Below, one piece after another: positions 1 to 9,053 of a stretch of DNA of 64,000 nt. Each line of letters starts with the position of its first letter. The stretch's first letter is position 1. This DNA is from Bacteroides sedimenti (GTDB lineage Bacteria > Bacteroidota > Bacteroidia > Bacteroidales > Bacteroidaceae): contig NZ_AP028055.1 of NCBI RefSeq assembly GCF_040365225.1, forward strand, positions 1,860,001 to 1,924,000, written 5' to 3'. The position numbers and the translations under genes are program-made. The notes beneath the pieces were generated by a model. The model was not told the origin of the DNA. It searched no databases and saw only the letters and a program-made list of their open reading frames with translations.

Positions 1-2849
1 TATTTAATATCACCAGCCTTTGGCACACGGCCAAATTTATAGTAATGGCCTTCATCAATTTCTGCCTGAGTGTACAGACCATCAGTTTTATATCCATAGT
101 AAGAACCAATTGATTCACCGACTTTAAGAATGTAGTTAATCTTGTCACCACCTGCCTGAATCATGTTGTCGGATGTGGCGAGATCGATAATTTTGTTTTT
201 ATTGGTAGCAATATTAGCAGCAATATTATAGGAGAAATCAGCTATTTTGTTACGATGGTTAATTGCAAACTCAAACCCTTTATTTTCCACCTTTCCCAGG
301 TTCTGAGAAGGAGCAACAGAAATACCTGTTTCGTAGGGTACATTGTAAGTCAGCAGGATGTTACTTGTTTTTTTGATATAATAGTCAGCTGTGATGCCCA
401 ACTTACCTCCAAAGATTTCGAAATCAACCCCGAAATCTGTCAAAGCCACCTTTTCCCAGCTCAGTGATTTGTTTGAAGGCTTTGACTCGGCTATACTCGG
501 TGCCAGTGTGTCATCAAAAGTGTAGCTTCCGCTTTTTGAATAATTCTGGAAATAATCATAATTACCTACGTTGTTGATATTACCCAATGTACCATAAGAG
601 GCACGTAGTTTGAGGTTCTGAATCCAGTCCAATTCCTTCATAAACTCTTCCTCGTTAATACGCCATGCTGCAGAGAATGAAGGGAAATATCCCCAGCGGT
701 TGGTTTTATAAAAACGAGAAGAAGCATCGGCACGCATATTAGCCTCGAACAAATAACGATCGTTGAATGCATAATTGATGCGGCCAAAGTAAGAATTCAT
801 CTTATACTCAGAACTGCCACCCCCATTTGTTGCACCTTCTGTAGAACCGGCTGAAATATCGGTCAATCCGTCAGAAGGAAAATTTTTGCGATAAGCACTC
901 AATGCCTCATATTTATAATTTTCGTAAGAAGTACCTGCCAGTACCCCGAATGTATGCTTGTCGACAGAGAAATCATATTTAGCAGTTAAAGTCGTCAGTA
1001 AATTTGAATTACTTGCCCATGACATACTCATGGAATTCACCTCATTGCCGGTTCCAGATATTTCGTTACCTGTTTCAAAGAATTTAGCATTATCCTGCAA
1101 TCCGGTGTACGATTTATATTTGTATTCATAACGTCTGTAGCTTCCCTGACCTGTAATTACCAGTCCTTTAATAGGTTTTACATCAAAGCCAAGGTCTATC
1201 ATAGAGTTTTCGGTTGCGCTGTTATTCCAGTTATTCTTGCTTAGTGCGCGCAATGGATTTCCATTAATAAAGGTCAATGTAGCCTGTTTTCCACCAGCAA
1301 TGGTTCCCCACTCTCCGTTCGACTGCTTCGCCACCATGATTGAAGGTACAATCAGATAGTTCATCAATGAAGGAGTACCATTATCCACGGATGATGTGTT
1401 ACGGATATACTTAATCCCGGCTCTGAAAGTAAGCCATTTGTTCAAATCTGATGAGATGTTTGTATCCAGGTTATAGCGGTAATTGTTTTTACCGGGAGTA
1501 TAGCTATCTTCGTACAAGTATCCCAATCCGGTGAAGTAACGCAACTTTTCAGTACCTCCTGAGAAGTTCAATGAATGCTGAGTGGTTACTCTGTTTTTAT
1601 CCAATGTAAGATCCAACCAGTCTGTATCCGGATAATAATCGGGCTTAGATCCATCTTTGAACCAACCGATCTCTTCTTCCGAATAAGCTTGATTCTTTCC
1701 CAATTTAGGGTTAATATTATATTTTGCTTCGTTCATTAATGATGCATATTCTGACGAATTAACCAATTCGGGTGTATAAGTCGGATTTTTCAGTGCTGCA
1801 TATCCGCTGTAAGTTACATTCAACTTACCCGATTTTCCATTCTTTGTTGTTACCAATACCACACCATATGCTGCACGAGAGCCATAAATTGCCGATGAAG
1901 CAGCATCTTTCAGAAATGAGATAGACTCAATACTGTTAGGATCAAGGTTCTGAAAGAATGTCGCATCTGAAATAGCTCCGTCAATTACATACAGCGGAGC
2001 AGAGGTTCCCAGGTTTCCGCGACCACGGAAGTTAATGCTAGGAGTCTGTCCCGGTCGTGAGATAACTGTAACGCCCGGTACAGTTCCCTGAATTGCCGAA
2101 AGCACATTTGTCTCAACACGATCTTTAATCTGATCGGCACTCACCGAAGCAACCGAACCGGTCAGGTTTACCTTTTTTTGTGTACCATAACCCACGACCA
2201 CAACTTCTTCCAAAGTCTGTGCATCTTCTTGCAGCACTATTTTGAGTGTATTATGGTTGCCTACATTTACCTGTTGTTTCAAATAACCGATACAAGTAAC
2301 CTCGATAGTCTGATTTGCCTCAATTTCTATGGAAAACTTACCATTTACGTCCGTTATGGTTCCTGTTGTTGTTCCCTTTACGTGCACATTGGCACCAAAC
2401 ACCGGCTCACCCTTTGCATCCGTAACGGTTCCGGTTATTCTTTTTGTCTGTTGCTGCCGGGTGTTATCTGTTTCCATTGAGGCTTGCTTAGTAAGGATAA
2501 TATGGTCTCCTTCCAGTTTATAATGGATATTAGTTCCTTTTAGTAGTTTGTCAAGAACCTGAGACACTGGTTCATTTTTAGCTGTAACCGATGCGGTTCT
2601 GTCCACATCTACCTGATTGTTGTAAATAAAGAGATAATCAGTCTGACTTTCAATTTCATTCAGAATTTTATCCAGTTTGGCATTGCTCATCTTGATATTT
2701 ACTCTGGCAGCCTGAGAATAGGTATTCCCGGCGTACGAGCAAAAGGCACAAAACATAAGCAGGAAAATGGTAATTCGCATAACTCTAAAGATTTGTTTAA
2801 ATCGGGAATTTTTCGGATAATATCTCCCCGATAAAATGTTATTTTTCAT
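1..2849 (-). CDS. SusC/RagA-family TonB-linked outer membrane transporter, partial (C-terminus outside window)
   Basis: This is the outer-membrane half of a SusC/SusD nutrient importer, a TonB-dependent barrel. Reading the minus strand from the ATG at 2849 gives a hydrophobic export signal (about residues 24-40), an STN domain, a carboxypeptidase-like regulatory domain (ITGTVTDAKGEPVFGANV), a TonB-box-like VVVVGYGTQKK and a plug domain with the family signature (LKDAASSAIYGSRAAYGVV). The frame stays open to position 1, so the C-terminal barrel is cut off. An internal ATG at 2780 would give a shorter signal peptide and is an alternative start. The STN domain together with the adjacent FecR and ECF sigma genes indicates trans-envelope signalling: substrate binding releases the sigma factor. 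The substrate cannot be read from the sequence. SusD and any enzymes would lie beyond the left edge. Confidence 0.95.
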   Translation of the reverse strand, partial: MKNNILSGRYYPKNSRFKQIFRVMRITIFLLMFCAFCSYAGNTYSQAARVNIKMSNAKLDKILNEIESQTDYLFIYNNQVDVDRTASVTAKNEPVSQVLDKLLKGTNIHYKLEGDHIILTKQASMETDNTRQQQTKRITGTVTDAKGEPVFGANVHVKGTTTGTITDVNGKFSIEIEANQTIEVTCIGYLKQQVNVGNHNTLKIVLQEDAQTLEEVVVVGYGTQKKVNLTGSVASVSADQIKDRVETNVLSAIQGTVPGVTVISRPGQTPSINFRGRGNLGTSAPLYVIDGAISDATFFQNLDPNSIESISFLKDAASSAIYGSRAAYGVVLVTTKNGKSGKLNVTYSGYAALKNPTYTPELVNSSEYASLMNEAKYNINPKLGKNQAYSEEEIGWFKDGSKPDYYPDTDWLDLTLDKNRVTTQHSLNFSGGTEKLRYFTGLGYLYEDSYTPGKNNYRYNLDTNISSDLNKWLTFRAGIKYIRNTSSVDNGTPSLMNYLIVPSIMVAKQSNGEWGTIAGGKQATLTFINGNPLRALSKNNWNNSATENSMIDLGFDVKPIKGLVITGQGSYRRYEYKYKSYTGLQDNAKFFETGNEISGTGNEVNSMSMSWASNSNLLTTLTAKYDFSVDKHTFGVLAGTSYENYKYEALSAYRKNFPSDGLTDISAGSTEGATNGGGSSEYKMNSYFGRINYAFNDRYLFEANMRADASSRFYKTNRWGYFPSFSAAWRINEEEFMKELDWIQNLKLRASYGTLGNINNVGNYDYFQNYSKSGSYTFDDTLAPSIAESKPSNKSLSWEKVALTDFGVDFEIFGGKLGITADYYIKKTSNILLTYNVPYETGISVAPSQNLGKVENKGFEFAINHRNKIADFSYNIAANIATNKNKIIDLATSDNMIQAGGDKINYILKVGESIGSYYGYKTDGLYTQAEIDEGHYYKFGRVPKAGDIK

Positions 2850-2856
2850 ATATTTG
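2849..2856 (+). promoter_or_regulatory. Putative -7 box (TATATTTG) for an antisense RNA over the susC start
   Basis: TATATTTG matches the Bacteroides -7 consensus TAnnTTTG on the plus strand, opposite the start codon of the partial susC. A hairpin with a T-run follows about 55 bases downstream. No good TTTG -33 element is visible at the usual 19-21 base spacing, so promoter strength is uncertain. Confidence 0.4.
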
Positions 2857-2863
2857 TATTGGT

Positions 2864-2947
2864 TTTAAATGTTAATACAGTTTTTCATGCAAAAATTGTG
2901 TTCATTCCATGCCGGTAAGTGCGCCAACACTTATCGGCATTTTTTTA
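2864..2947 (+). ncRNA. Putative cis-antisense sRNA (DonS-like) in the susC-fecR gap
   Basis: A transcript starting about 7 bases after the plus-strand -7 box at 2849-2856 would run antisense to the susC 5' leader and end at a 13-bp stem (2909-2921 paired with 2928-2940, one mismatch) followed by TTTTTTT. It would be roughly 80 nt long. The T-run is on the plus strand only, so the hairpin acts as an intrinsic terminator for plus transcription and not for the fecR-to-susC direction. Bacteroides fragilis DonS is a known short antisense RNA at the susC start of an ECF sigma-controlled locus, and the geometry here is the same. Existence and ends are inferred. Confidence 0.5.
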
Positions 2948-2993
2948 GGTTAACAATAGGGTCTCATCATAGGCTTGTTTTTTCTGTTAGTTT

Positions 2994-3929
2994 TTAGTTG
3001 ATATAAATTACTTCTTTCTCATTATCTTTTTCATATTTAAAGTAGATATCGTTCTGTAATACCCTCAATGCATAATCCACTCCATCCGACTGACGGAACT
3101 TCCCTGTATAGAGATATTTCAGTATATTTTTATTATTAATTACAATCTTAATTCCGTAATATTTTTCAAATTCTTTCATGATATTTAGAATAGACTTGTT
3201 CTTAAAGCAGATAAGTCCTTCCTTCCATCGGTACCTATTAACATCTTCTACTTCCGAAACCTGAAGTTTTCCATCTTTCAGAAAAGCTTTCTGATCAGGA
3301 GCCAGAATAATTTTCTGGTCAGGAATAAGACGAGAAGTCACTTCCACCTTTCCCTGCATCAGGGCCGTCTCAAATTCGGTCTGTCCGGGATAAGCCTCAA
3401 CATTGAATTTTGTACCCAGCACCTCTACATCGTATTTTTCAGTCTGCACAACGAAAGGCTTTTCTTTATTTTTGGTCACGTCAAAATATGCCTCCCCTTC
3501 AAGATAGATGGTTCTCTTCCTGTCATTAAAAGAAGTTGGATATTTTATGGTAGAGCGAGCATTCAGCCACACATTGGTTCCGTCTGGCAAAGTTATGTTT
3601 GCTCGTTGCCCGGCCGGAACAGAAATGGTATTCATAACCAGCGGTGCATAATAAGCCTTATACTGTTGATATATATAGCTAATAGCCAGTGTTATCAAAA
3701 CGATTCCGGCTATTTTCAGCCACTCCATCCGGAATATTTTCTTGCGGAAAGGTATTTTGATTTCCGATTCAACCAGATCTCCATGCAATAGTATTGCATC
3801 AAAAAGCCTACGTTCTTTAAAGAAGATACGTTTATTCTCTTCGGAAGCCTCAATCCATACTTTGATTTTCATGCCTTCCTCTTCAGAGGCTGCACCTTCA
3901 AAAAATTTATATAATAGTTCTTTATCCAT
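2994..3929 (-). CDS. FecR-family anti-sigma factor
   Basis: This is an inner-membrane anti-sigma factor of 311 residues. It should hold the neighbouring ECF sigma factor inactive until the SusC transporter signals. The N-terminal cytoplasmic part is acidic and helical (about 1-65), followed by one membrane helix (about 71-88), a periplasmic FecR domain (ISVPAGQRANITLPDGT onward, with the typical YLEGEAYFDV and VLGTKFNVEAY motifs) and a C-terminal DUF4974-type domain that resembles the STN fold. It lies between the sigma gene (57-base gap) and the partial susC on the same strand, the standard order sigma-fecR-susC. The family call is firm; the inducing substrate is unknown. Confidence 0.95.
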   Translation of the reverse strand: MDKELLYKFFEGAASEEEGMKIKVWIEASEENKRIFFKERRLFDAILLHGDLVESEIKIPFRKKIFRMEWLKIAGIVLITLAISYIYQQYKAYYAPLVMNTISVPAGQRANITLPDGTNVWLNARSTIKYPTSFNDRKRTIYLEGEAYFDVTKNKEKPFVVQTEKYDVEVLGTKFNVEAYPGQTEFETALMQGKVEVTSRLIPDQKIILAPDQKAFLKDGKLQVSEVEDVNRYRWKEGLICFKNKSILNIMKEFEKYYGIKIVINNKNILKYLYTGKFRQSDGVDYALRVLQNDIYFKYEKDNEKEVIYIN

Positions 3930-3986
3930 TTATGTGCTGTATTATGCCCTATACATAATTAGCACTTCAGGATTATATCTCCCTAG

Positions 3987-4565
3987 TTACATCTTACAAA
4001 AAAGATAAAGAAAAAACGGAAAATAGTCTTTAAGACTCACATGAAGAGCTTTAAGTGCCTTGCTGACATGGAATTCCACCCCTTTTGTCGTCATACCCAT
4101 TTTTTCAGCTATTTCCTTATAAGATTTATTTTCATAACGGCTCATGATAAAGATTTCACGGGTCTTTTCAGGTAAACTTTTCAGAGTTTGTTGGACTATC
4201 TCTTTCACTTCTGAAGCAAATAAGTCATAAGGTTCACAAGCCTGAAGTGTGGCTATCCTTGTATTTAATTCCCATTCAGTATAGCTTTGAATGTCCTGTG
4301 AATATTCTTCATGGACCTGCATATGCCGCAAGTAATTAAGGCATTTATGCTTTATTGTGGTAAGAATATAAGCTGGAATATTTAAATCTTTCTCTTGTAA
4401 AGAGTGCCTGTTTTCCCAGTAATACATCAAAGACTCAACAACAATATCTTCAGCAGCAGGTAAATCTCTTACATAAGTGTTGGCAAATCGGACATAGCGT
4501 TTCTGATATTCATTAAAAAGTTGATTAAATGATATCAAGTCGTCAGTATTGCTATTTATTGCCAT
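3987..4565 (-). CDS. ECF RNA polymerase sigma factor (Bacteroidetes sigma-70 family)
   Basis: The 192-residue protein has sigma region 2 (around YVRFANTYVRDLPAAEDIV, helices for core binding and -10 recognition) and sigma region 4 near the C-terminus (LPEKTREIFIMSRY, then the helix-turn-helix SYKEIAEKMGMTTKGVEFHV). The length is normal for ECF factors. It is the first gene of the minus-strand sigma-fecR-susC unit and should direct transcription of the SusC/SusD locus to its left when released by the FecR partner. The C-terminal tail is unusually hydrophobic (FPFFLYLF). Confidence 0.95.
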   Translation of the reverse strand: MAINSNTDDLISFNQLFNEYQKRYVRFANTYVRDLPAAEDIVVESLMYYWENRHSLQEKDLNIPAYILTTIKHKCLNYLRHMQVHEEYSQDIQSYTEWELNTRIATLQACEPYDLFASEVKEIVQQTLKSLPEKTREIFIMSRYENKSYKEIAEKMGMTTKGVEFHVSKALKALHVSLKDYFPFFLYLFCKM

Positions 4566-4931
4566 TTCTCAGAATTAATTAAACGATATCAGGCTTACTG
4601 CTGCAAATATATAAACTAAATTTTAAATATTTTCAATAAAACAAAATAAATAATTAAACGCATTTATAAGAATAAAACGGTTAAATCAAGCTAAAACATA
4701 AAAATAGATAGATTTTAATCTCATGTATAGCATTTCACTATATATAAATCATAAGTAAGCAGTTACATCTCATCTATCTTATTAATTCTCAGATAATCGA
4801 CACAGATCAAAAACATAATTTTACTCCCATCTGAAAGCGAATCATGAGAATAATTCTCCTTTCACTTCAAGCCAGAGAACAAATTCCATTCTTTTTCCGT
4901 TTTAAATATACTTAAAAATCCATTTCTGAAA
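4566..4931 (+). other. Divergent intergenic region, no gene seen
   Basis: These 366 AT-rich bases separate the minus-strand sigma gene from the plus-strand efflux operon and must hold both promoters. I see no convincing ORF, strong hairpin or clear TTTG/TAnnTTTG pair here, and no regulator gene for the efflux operon. Confidence 0.6.
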
Positions 4932-5993
4932 ATGAAGAAAAAATTAAACACATCAGTTGGAGTAACACTTATATTATTAACTCTGTTTTTCTTCTATATT
5001 GGTTTCTTCAAATCAACAGACAAAAAGCAGGAAAAAAAAGAGAGAACTGAGAAGAAAGTGGACGCATTTATTGTCACCCCCTCTTTACTTGTGTCAGACA
5101 TAACAGTGACGGGCTCATTACTTGCCTTTGACGAGGTTGACCTAAAGAATGAGGTTGCCGGAAGGGTGATAAAAATCAACCTTCCCGAAGGTAAATTCGT
5201 AAAAGAAGGGACATTGTTGGTTAAGCTCTATGATGACGATTTACAGGCCAACCTGAAAAAGTTACAATCACAACTAGCCGTTCAGGAACAGATTTACAAC
5301 AGGCAGACCCAGCTTATAAAAGTGAATGGCATCAGTCAGAACGATTACGAACAAACACTCTTGCAGGTAAATACCATTAAAGCAAACATCGATGAGCAAA
5401 AAGCACTTATCCGGAAGATGGAAGTCAGGGCTCCTTTCGACGGCATCATTGGTTTAAGAAATATCAGCGTGGGGGCCGTTATAAATTCTTCCACTTTATT
5501 AGCTACAATCCGTGCAAGTAATAAGTTAAAGATAGACTTTTACGTTCCCGAAAAATATGGTTCAGAAATATCAAACGGCATGAAAGTCCGATTCACAATG
5601 TACAATAACAACGAGAAGCAATATGATGCAACCGTTATAGCCACAGAAAGAGGAATCGATAATGCAACCCGCAATCTAAAAGTTAGAGCCTTGGTCAACG
5701 CATCTTCCAAAGAGCTGATTCCGGGAGCATTTACCAATGTGCAGTTAAAACTTGGAAGCAATCCCAATGCCCTGCTTATTCCTACACAAGCCATTATCCC
5801 GCAGGAAAATGACAAGAGTGTGATAATTGCCCGAAAGGGAAAAGCACATTTTGTAACCATTAAAACCGGTATCCGGAAGGCCTCGAAGATAGAAGTTACC
5901 GAAGGTCTTGAACCCGGCGATACAATAATCATCTCAGGCATATTGTTCCTGAAAGAGAAATCCAGATTGTCATACGCAACCATAACCCGATAA
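4932..5993 (+). CDS. RND efflux periplasmic adaptor (membrane fusion protein, AcrA/MexA type)
   Basis: This 353-residue adaptor links an inner-membrane RND pump to a TolC channel. Residues about 10-26 form one uncleaved membrane anchor or signal. They are followed by a biotinyl-lipoyl half domain (VDLKNEVAGRVIKINLPEG), a helical hairpin (about 98-160), the second lipoyl half (MEVRAPFDGIIG), a beta-barrel domain and a membrane-proximal domain. It has no lipobox cysteine. The pump gene starts 3 bases after its stop and the TolC gene overlaps the pump, so the three form one operon. Substrates (drugs, detergents, bile salts) are a family-level guess. Confidence 0.93.
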   Translation: MKKKLNTSVGVTLILLTLFFFYIGFFKSTDKKQEKKERTEKKVDAFIVTPSLLVSDITVTGSLLAFDEVDLKNEVAGRVIKINLPEGKFVKEGTLLVKLYDDDLQANLKKLQSQLAVQEQIYNRQTQLIKVNGISQNDYEQTLLQVNTIKANIDEQKALIRKMEVRAPFDGIIGLRNISVGAVINSSTLLATIRASNKLKIDFYVPEKYGSEISNGMKVRFTMYNNNEKQYDATVIATERGIDNATRNLKVRALVNASSKELIPGAFTNVQLKLGSNPNALLIPTQAIIPQENDKSVIIARKGKAHFVTIKTGIRKASKIEVTEGLEPGDTIIISGILFLKEKSRLSYATITR

Positions 5994-5996
5994 CCC

Positions 5997-8900
5997 ATGC
6001 TCATTTCTGATATAGCCCTAAAAAGACCTGTCGGCTCAATCGTGCTGAGCCTTGCCATCATCCTTATGGGAATGGTAGGGTTCAGTTTTCTCGGAATAAG
6101 GCTCTATCCGGCCATCGACCCTCCGGTCATTACCGTACAGGCTTCATACATTGGCGCTAATTCGGAAATCATCGAATCGCAGATTACAGAGCCACTGGAA
6201 AAATCATTGAATGGCATTGAAGGGGTTAAATCTATATCTTCCCAATCATCCATAGGTAGCAGCGTTATAACGGTTGAGTTCAATCTGGGAGCCGACCTGG
6301 AAAAAGCGGCAAACGATGTCCGCGATAAGGTATCCCAGGCAACCAGGAGCCTGCCTCAGGACATAGACTCTCAACCAACCGTAACCAAAGCCGATGCCAA
6401 TGCCGACCCCATCATCATGCTCACAGTTCAAAGCACCACCATGAATGCAATAGAACTAAGCGACTATGCCGAGAATGTTTTGCAGGAGAAGCTGCAAACA
6501 ATTCCGGGTGTCAGTTCCGTTTCTACATACGGACAGCAAAGACCCGCCATGCGCCTTTGGCTCAACCCCAATAAGATGGCTGCGTACAACCTTACCGCAT
6601 CAGACATTGATAATGCGCTCACCCGAGAAAATGTAGAAATGCCGGGAGGAAAGATTCGTGGCAACACCACCGAACTGATTGTAAAAACAAGCGGACGATT
6701 AACAACAGAAGAAGACTTTAACAACCTCATTATTAAGCAAACCAATAATCAGGTCATTCGCTTGCAGGACATCGGAGAAGCCGCATTGGGTCCTCAGAAT
6801 GAAGAATCAGGATCGAGGGTCAATGGAGTCACGGGAGTTATGCTTAACCTGATTCCTCTTCCGGGAGCCAACGATATTCAGATAGCCAATGAATTTTACA
6901 AACGATTGGAGCAGATAAAGCAAACCCTTCCAAAAGGGATGGAGTTAAGCGTTGCCCGTGATAAATCCATCTTTGTCAGACAGTCAGTCCACGATGTTTT
7001 AGAGACACTGGCCATTGCCGTCAGCCTCGTCGTTATCATCATCTTCCTATTCTTCCGCAACTGGATTATTGCCTTGCGTCCATTGCTCGATATACCTGTT
7101 TCGCTGATCGGAACCTTCTTTATTATGTATATTCTTGGTTATTCCATCAACGTGCTCACGCTTCTGGGAATTGTACTTGCCACAGGTCTGGTGGTAGACG
7201 ACGGCATTGTGGTTACCGAAAATATATTCAAACGCATCGAAAAAGGGGTCGATAAGTGGAAAGCCGCCTACGAAGGAACCCGTGAAATCCTTTTTGCCGT
7301 CATCTCCACCTCACTCACCCTGGCCATTGTCTTTATCCCGATTGTTTTCCTGGAAGGATTCACCGGGCGGCTGTTCCGCGAATTCGGGATTGTCGTGGCA
7401 AGCGCTGTGCTTATATCGGCCCTTGTCTCACTCACATTGACTCCGGTACTGAATGTGCTGTTGGGAGGCTCGGCTTCACATCACTCCAGATTCTATGTGG
7501 CAAGCGAACCTTTCTTCGCAGGAATGGAGAAAGGATACAGAAGGCTACTCACCTATTTTATTTCCAACAGATGGGTAGCATTCTTCATTGTAGGATTCTG
7601 TGTGGTGCTAATTATAACGCTATCCAGAGTCTTAAAATCAGAACTGGCACCGATGGAAGACCACAGTTTAATCAGAACCTCCATTACCGCCCCCGAAGGA
7701 ACAGAATATAACGCCACCCAAAAGATTATTGACAATATTACAAAGGCCAGCATAGACTCCGTGCCCGAAGCTAAATATGTATTGGCGCGCTATGGTGGAG
7801 GTGGCAACGCCAATGCCAACACAGGTTCTGTTATGATTTTCTTGACCGACCCATCGGAAAGGAAAGCTTCACAACAAAAAATATTCGATAGGTTATCACG
7901 AATCTATGCCCGGATTCCCGATGCAAGAGTAACTCCAAGCATGGAACCAACTATTTCCACTTCGAGCAACCGCGGATTGCCGGTTCAGTTTGTGATACAA
8001 AACCTCGATTTCGAAAAAATCCGGAAAGTATTACCCAAATTCCTGGATGAAGCACAAAACAGTCCGCTCTTAAACAATGTAGATGCAAATCTGAAATTCA
8101 ATAAACCAGAATTAAACATCAGTGTAGACCGATTGAAAGCAAACAGCCTCGGAGTGAATGAAAGAGATGTGTTTACCACATTGAATCTGGCATACAGCGG
8201 AGGCCGATACGCCTATTTCCTGCAAAACAACAAGCAATACTATGTCATTGGTCAGGTTGCCAAGGAAGATCGGAATGTTCCGGCCGACATCTCCTCCATG
8301 TACGTGCGTTCCCAATCGGGTGATATGATACAACTCGACAACCTGGTTAAAATAGAAGAGAACAGCAATCCACCGGTACTTTACCATTACAACCGTTACA
8401 AATCGGCAACCATCTCTGCCAATCTTGCCAAAGGCAAAACTCAGGGAGAAGGGATAGAAGAAATGCGGCAAATAGCCGCAAAACTGCTAGATCCTTCGTT
8501 CACGACCGTCCTCTCGGGCTCATCAAGAGATTTTGCAGAGAGCAGTTCCAATATTTCCTTCGCCCTATTACTTGCCCTGATGCTTATCTATCTGGTTCTG
8601 GCTGCCCAATTTGAGAGTTTTCGCGATCCATTTATCATCATGCTTACCGTGCCAATGGCAGGTGCCGGTGCCATGCTCTCCCTGTGGATATGCGGTCAAA
8701 CAATTAATATTTTCTCTGAGATAGGAATGATTATGCTAATCGGAATTGTAACAAAGAATGGTATCCTTATTGTGGAATTTGCCAATCAGAAACGTCGCCT
8801 TGGCATGAATCGGAAAGTGGCAGCCTTCGAAGGAGCTTCCGCCCGGTTACGCCCCATTGTGATGACATCCCTTGCCACTATCTTCGGAGCGCTTCCCATT

Positions 8901-9053
8901 GCCTTTGCCTTGGGATCGGGAGCTGAGAGCCGCGTTTCACTTGGAATTGTAGTGGTAGGAGGATTACTCTTTGCACTGATACTTACATTATTTGTAATTC
9001 CGGTAACCTATATAGTAATTTCAAGTAAAAGTAAATATACAAACCAGATATGA
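5997..9053 (+). CDS. RND efflux pump, HAE1 family (AcrB/MexB-like)
   Basis: This is a 1018-residue proton-driven inner-membrane exporter with the usual duplicated layout: membrane helix, large periplasmic loop, six helices, then the same again. The proton-relay helix is visible as GIVLATGLVVDDGIVVTE (the two Asp residues). The typical second-half motifs are LAAQFESFRDP and a late TSLATIFGALPIAFALG. Length is normal for the family. Its stop overlaps the ATG of the downstream TolC gene (ATGA at 9050-9053), showing translational coupling. The long periplasmic domains and the lack of metal-binding Met clusters favour organic substrates over metals, unlike the CusA-like pump at 42 kb. Confidence 0.95.
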   Translation: MLISDIALKRPVGSIVLSLAIILMGMVGFSFLGIRLYPAIDPPVITVQASYIGANSEIIESQITEPLEKSLNGIEGVKSISSQSSIGSSVITVEFNLGADLEKAANDVRDKVSQATRSLPQDIDSQPTVTKADANADPIIMLTVQSTTMNAIELSDYAENVLQEKLQTIPGVSSVSTYGQQRPAMRLWLNPNKMAAYNLTASDIDNALTRENVEMPGGKIRGNTTELIVKTSGRLTTEEDFNNLIIKQTNNQVIRLQDIGEAALGPQNEESGSRVNGVTGVMLNLIPLPGANDIQIANEFYKRLEQIKQTLPKGMELSVARDKSIFVRQSVHDVLETLAIAVSLVVIIIFLFFRNWIIALRPLLDIPVSLIGTFFIMYILGYSINVLTLLGIVLATGLVVDDGIVVTENIFKRIEKGVDKWKAAYEGTREILFAVISTSLTLAIVFIPIVFLEGFTGRLFREFGIVVASAVLISALVSLTLTPVLNVLLGGSASHHSRFYVASEPFFAGMEKGYRRLLTYFISNRWVAFFIVGFCVVLIITLSRVLKSELAPMEDHSLIRTSITAPEGTEYNATQKIIDNITKASIDSVPEAKYVLARYGGGGNANANTGSVMIFLTDPSERKASQQKIFDRLSRIYARIPDARVTPSMEPTISTSSNRGLPVQFVIQNLDFEKIRKVLPKFLDEAQNSPLLNNVDANLKFNKPELNISVDRLKANSLGVNERDVFTTLNLAYSGGRYAYFLQNNKQYYVIGQVAKEDRNVPADISSMYVRSQSGDMIQLDNLVKIEENSNPPVLYHYNRYKSATISANLAKGKTQGEGIEEMRQIAAKLLDPSFTTVLSGSSRDFAESSSNISFALLLALMLIYLVLAAQFESFRDPFIIMLTVPMAGAGAMLSLWICGQTINIFSEIGMIMLIGIVTKNGILIVEFANQKRRLGMNRKVAAFEGASARLRPIVMTSLATIFGALPIAFALGSGAESRVSLGIVVVGGLLFALILTLFVIPVTYIVISSKSKYTNQI

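Noticed and set aside
2178..2523. Plus-strand ORFs within the partial susC as separate genes
   Set aside because: They lie opposite the regulatory and STN domains of susC, with no motif of their own.
8112..8471. Minus-strand ORF within the RND pump gene
   Set aside because: Antisense shadow; the pump frame is uninterrupted and matches its family along the entire length.
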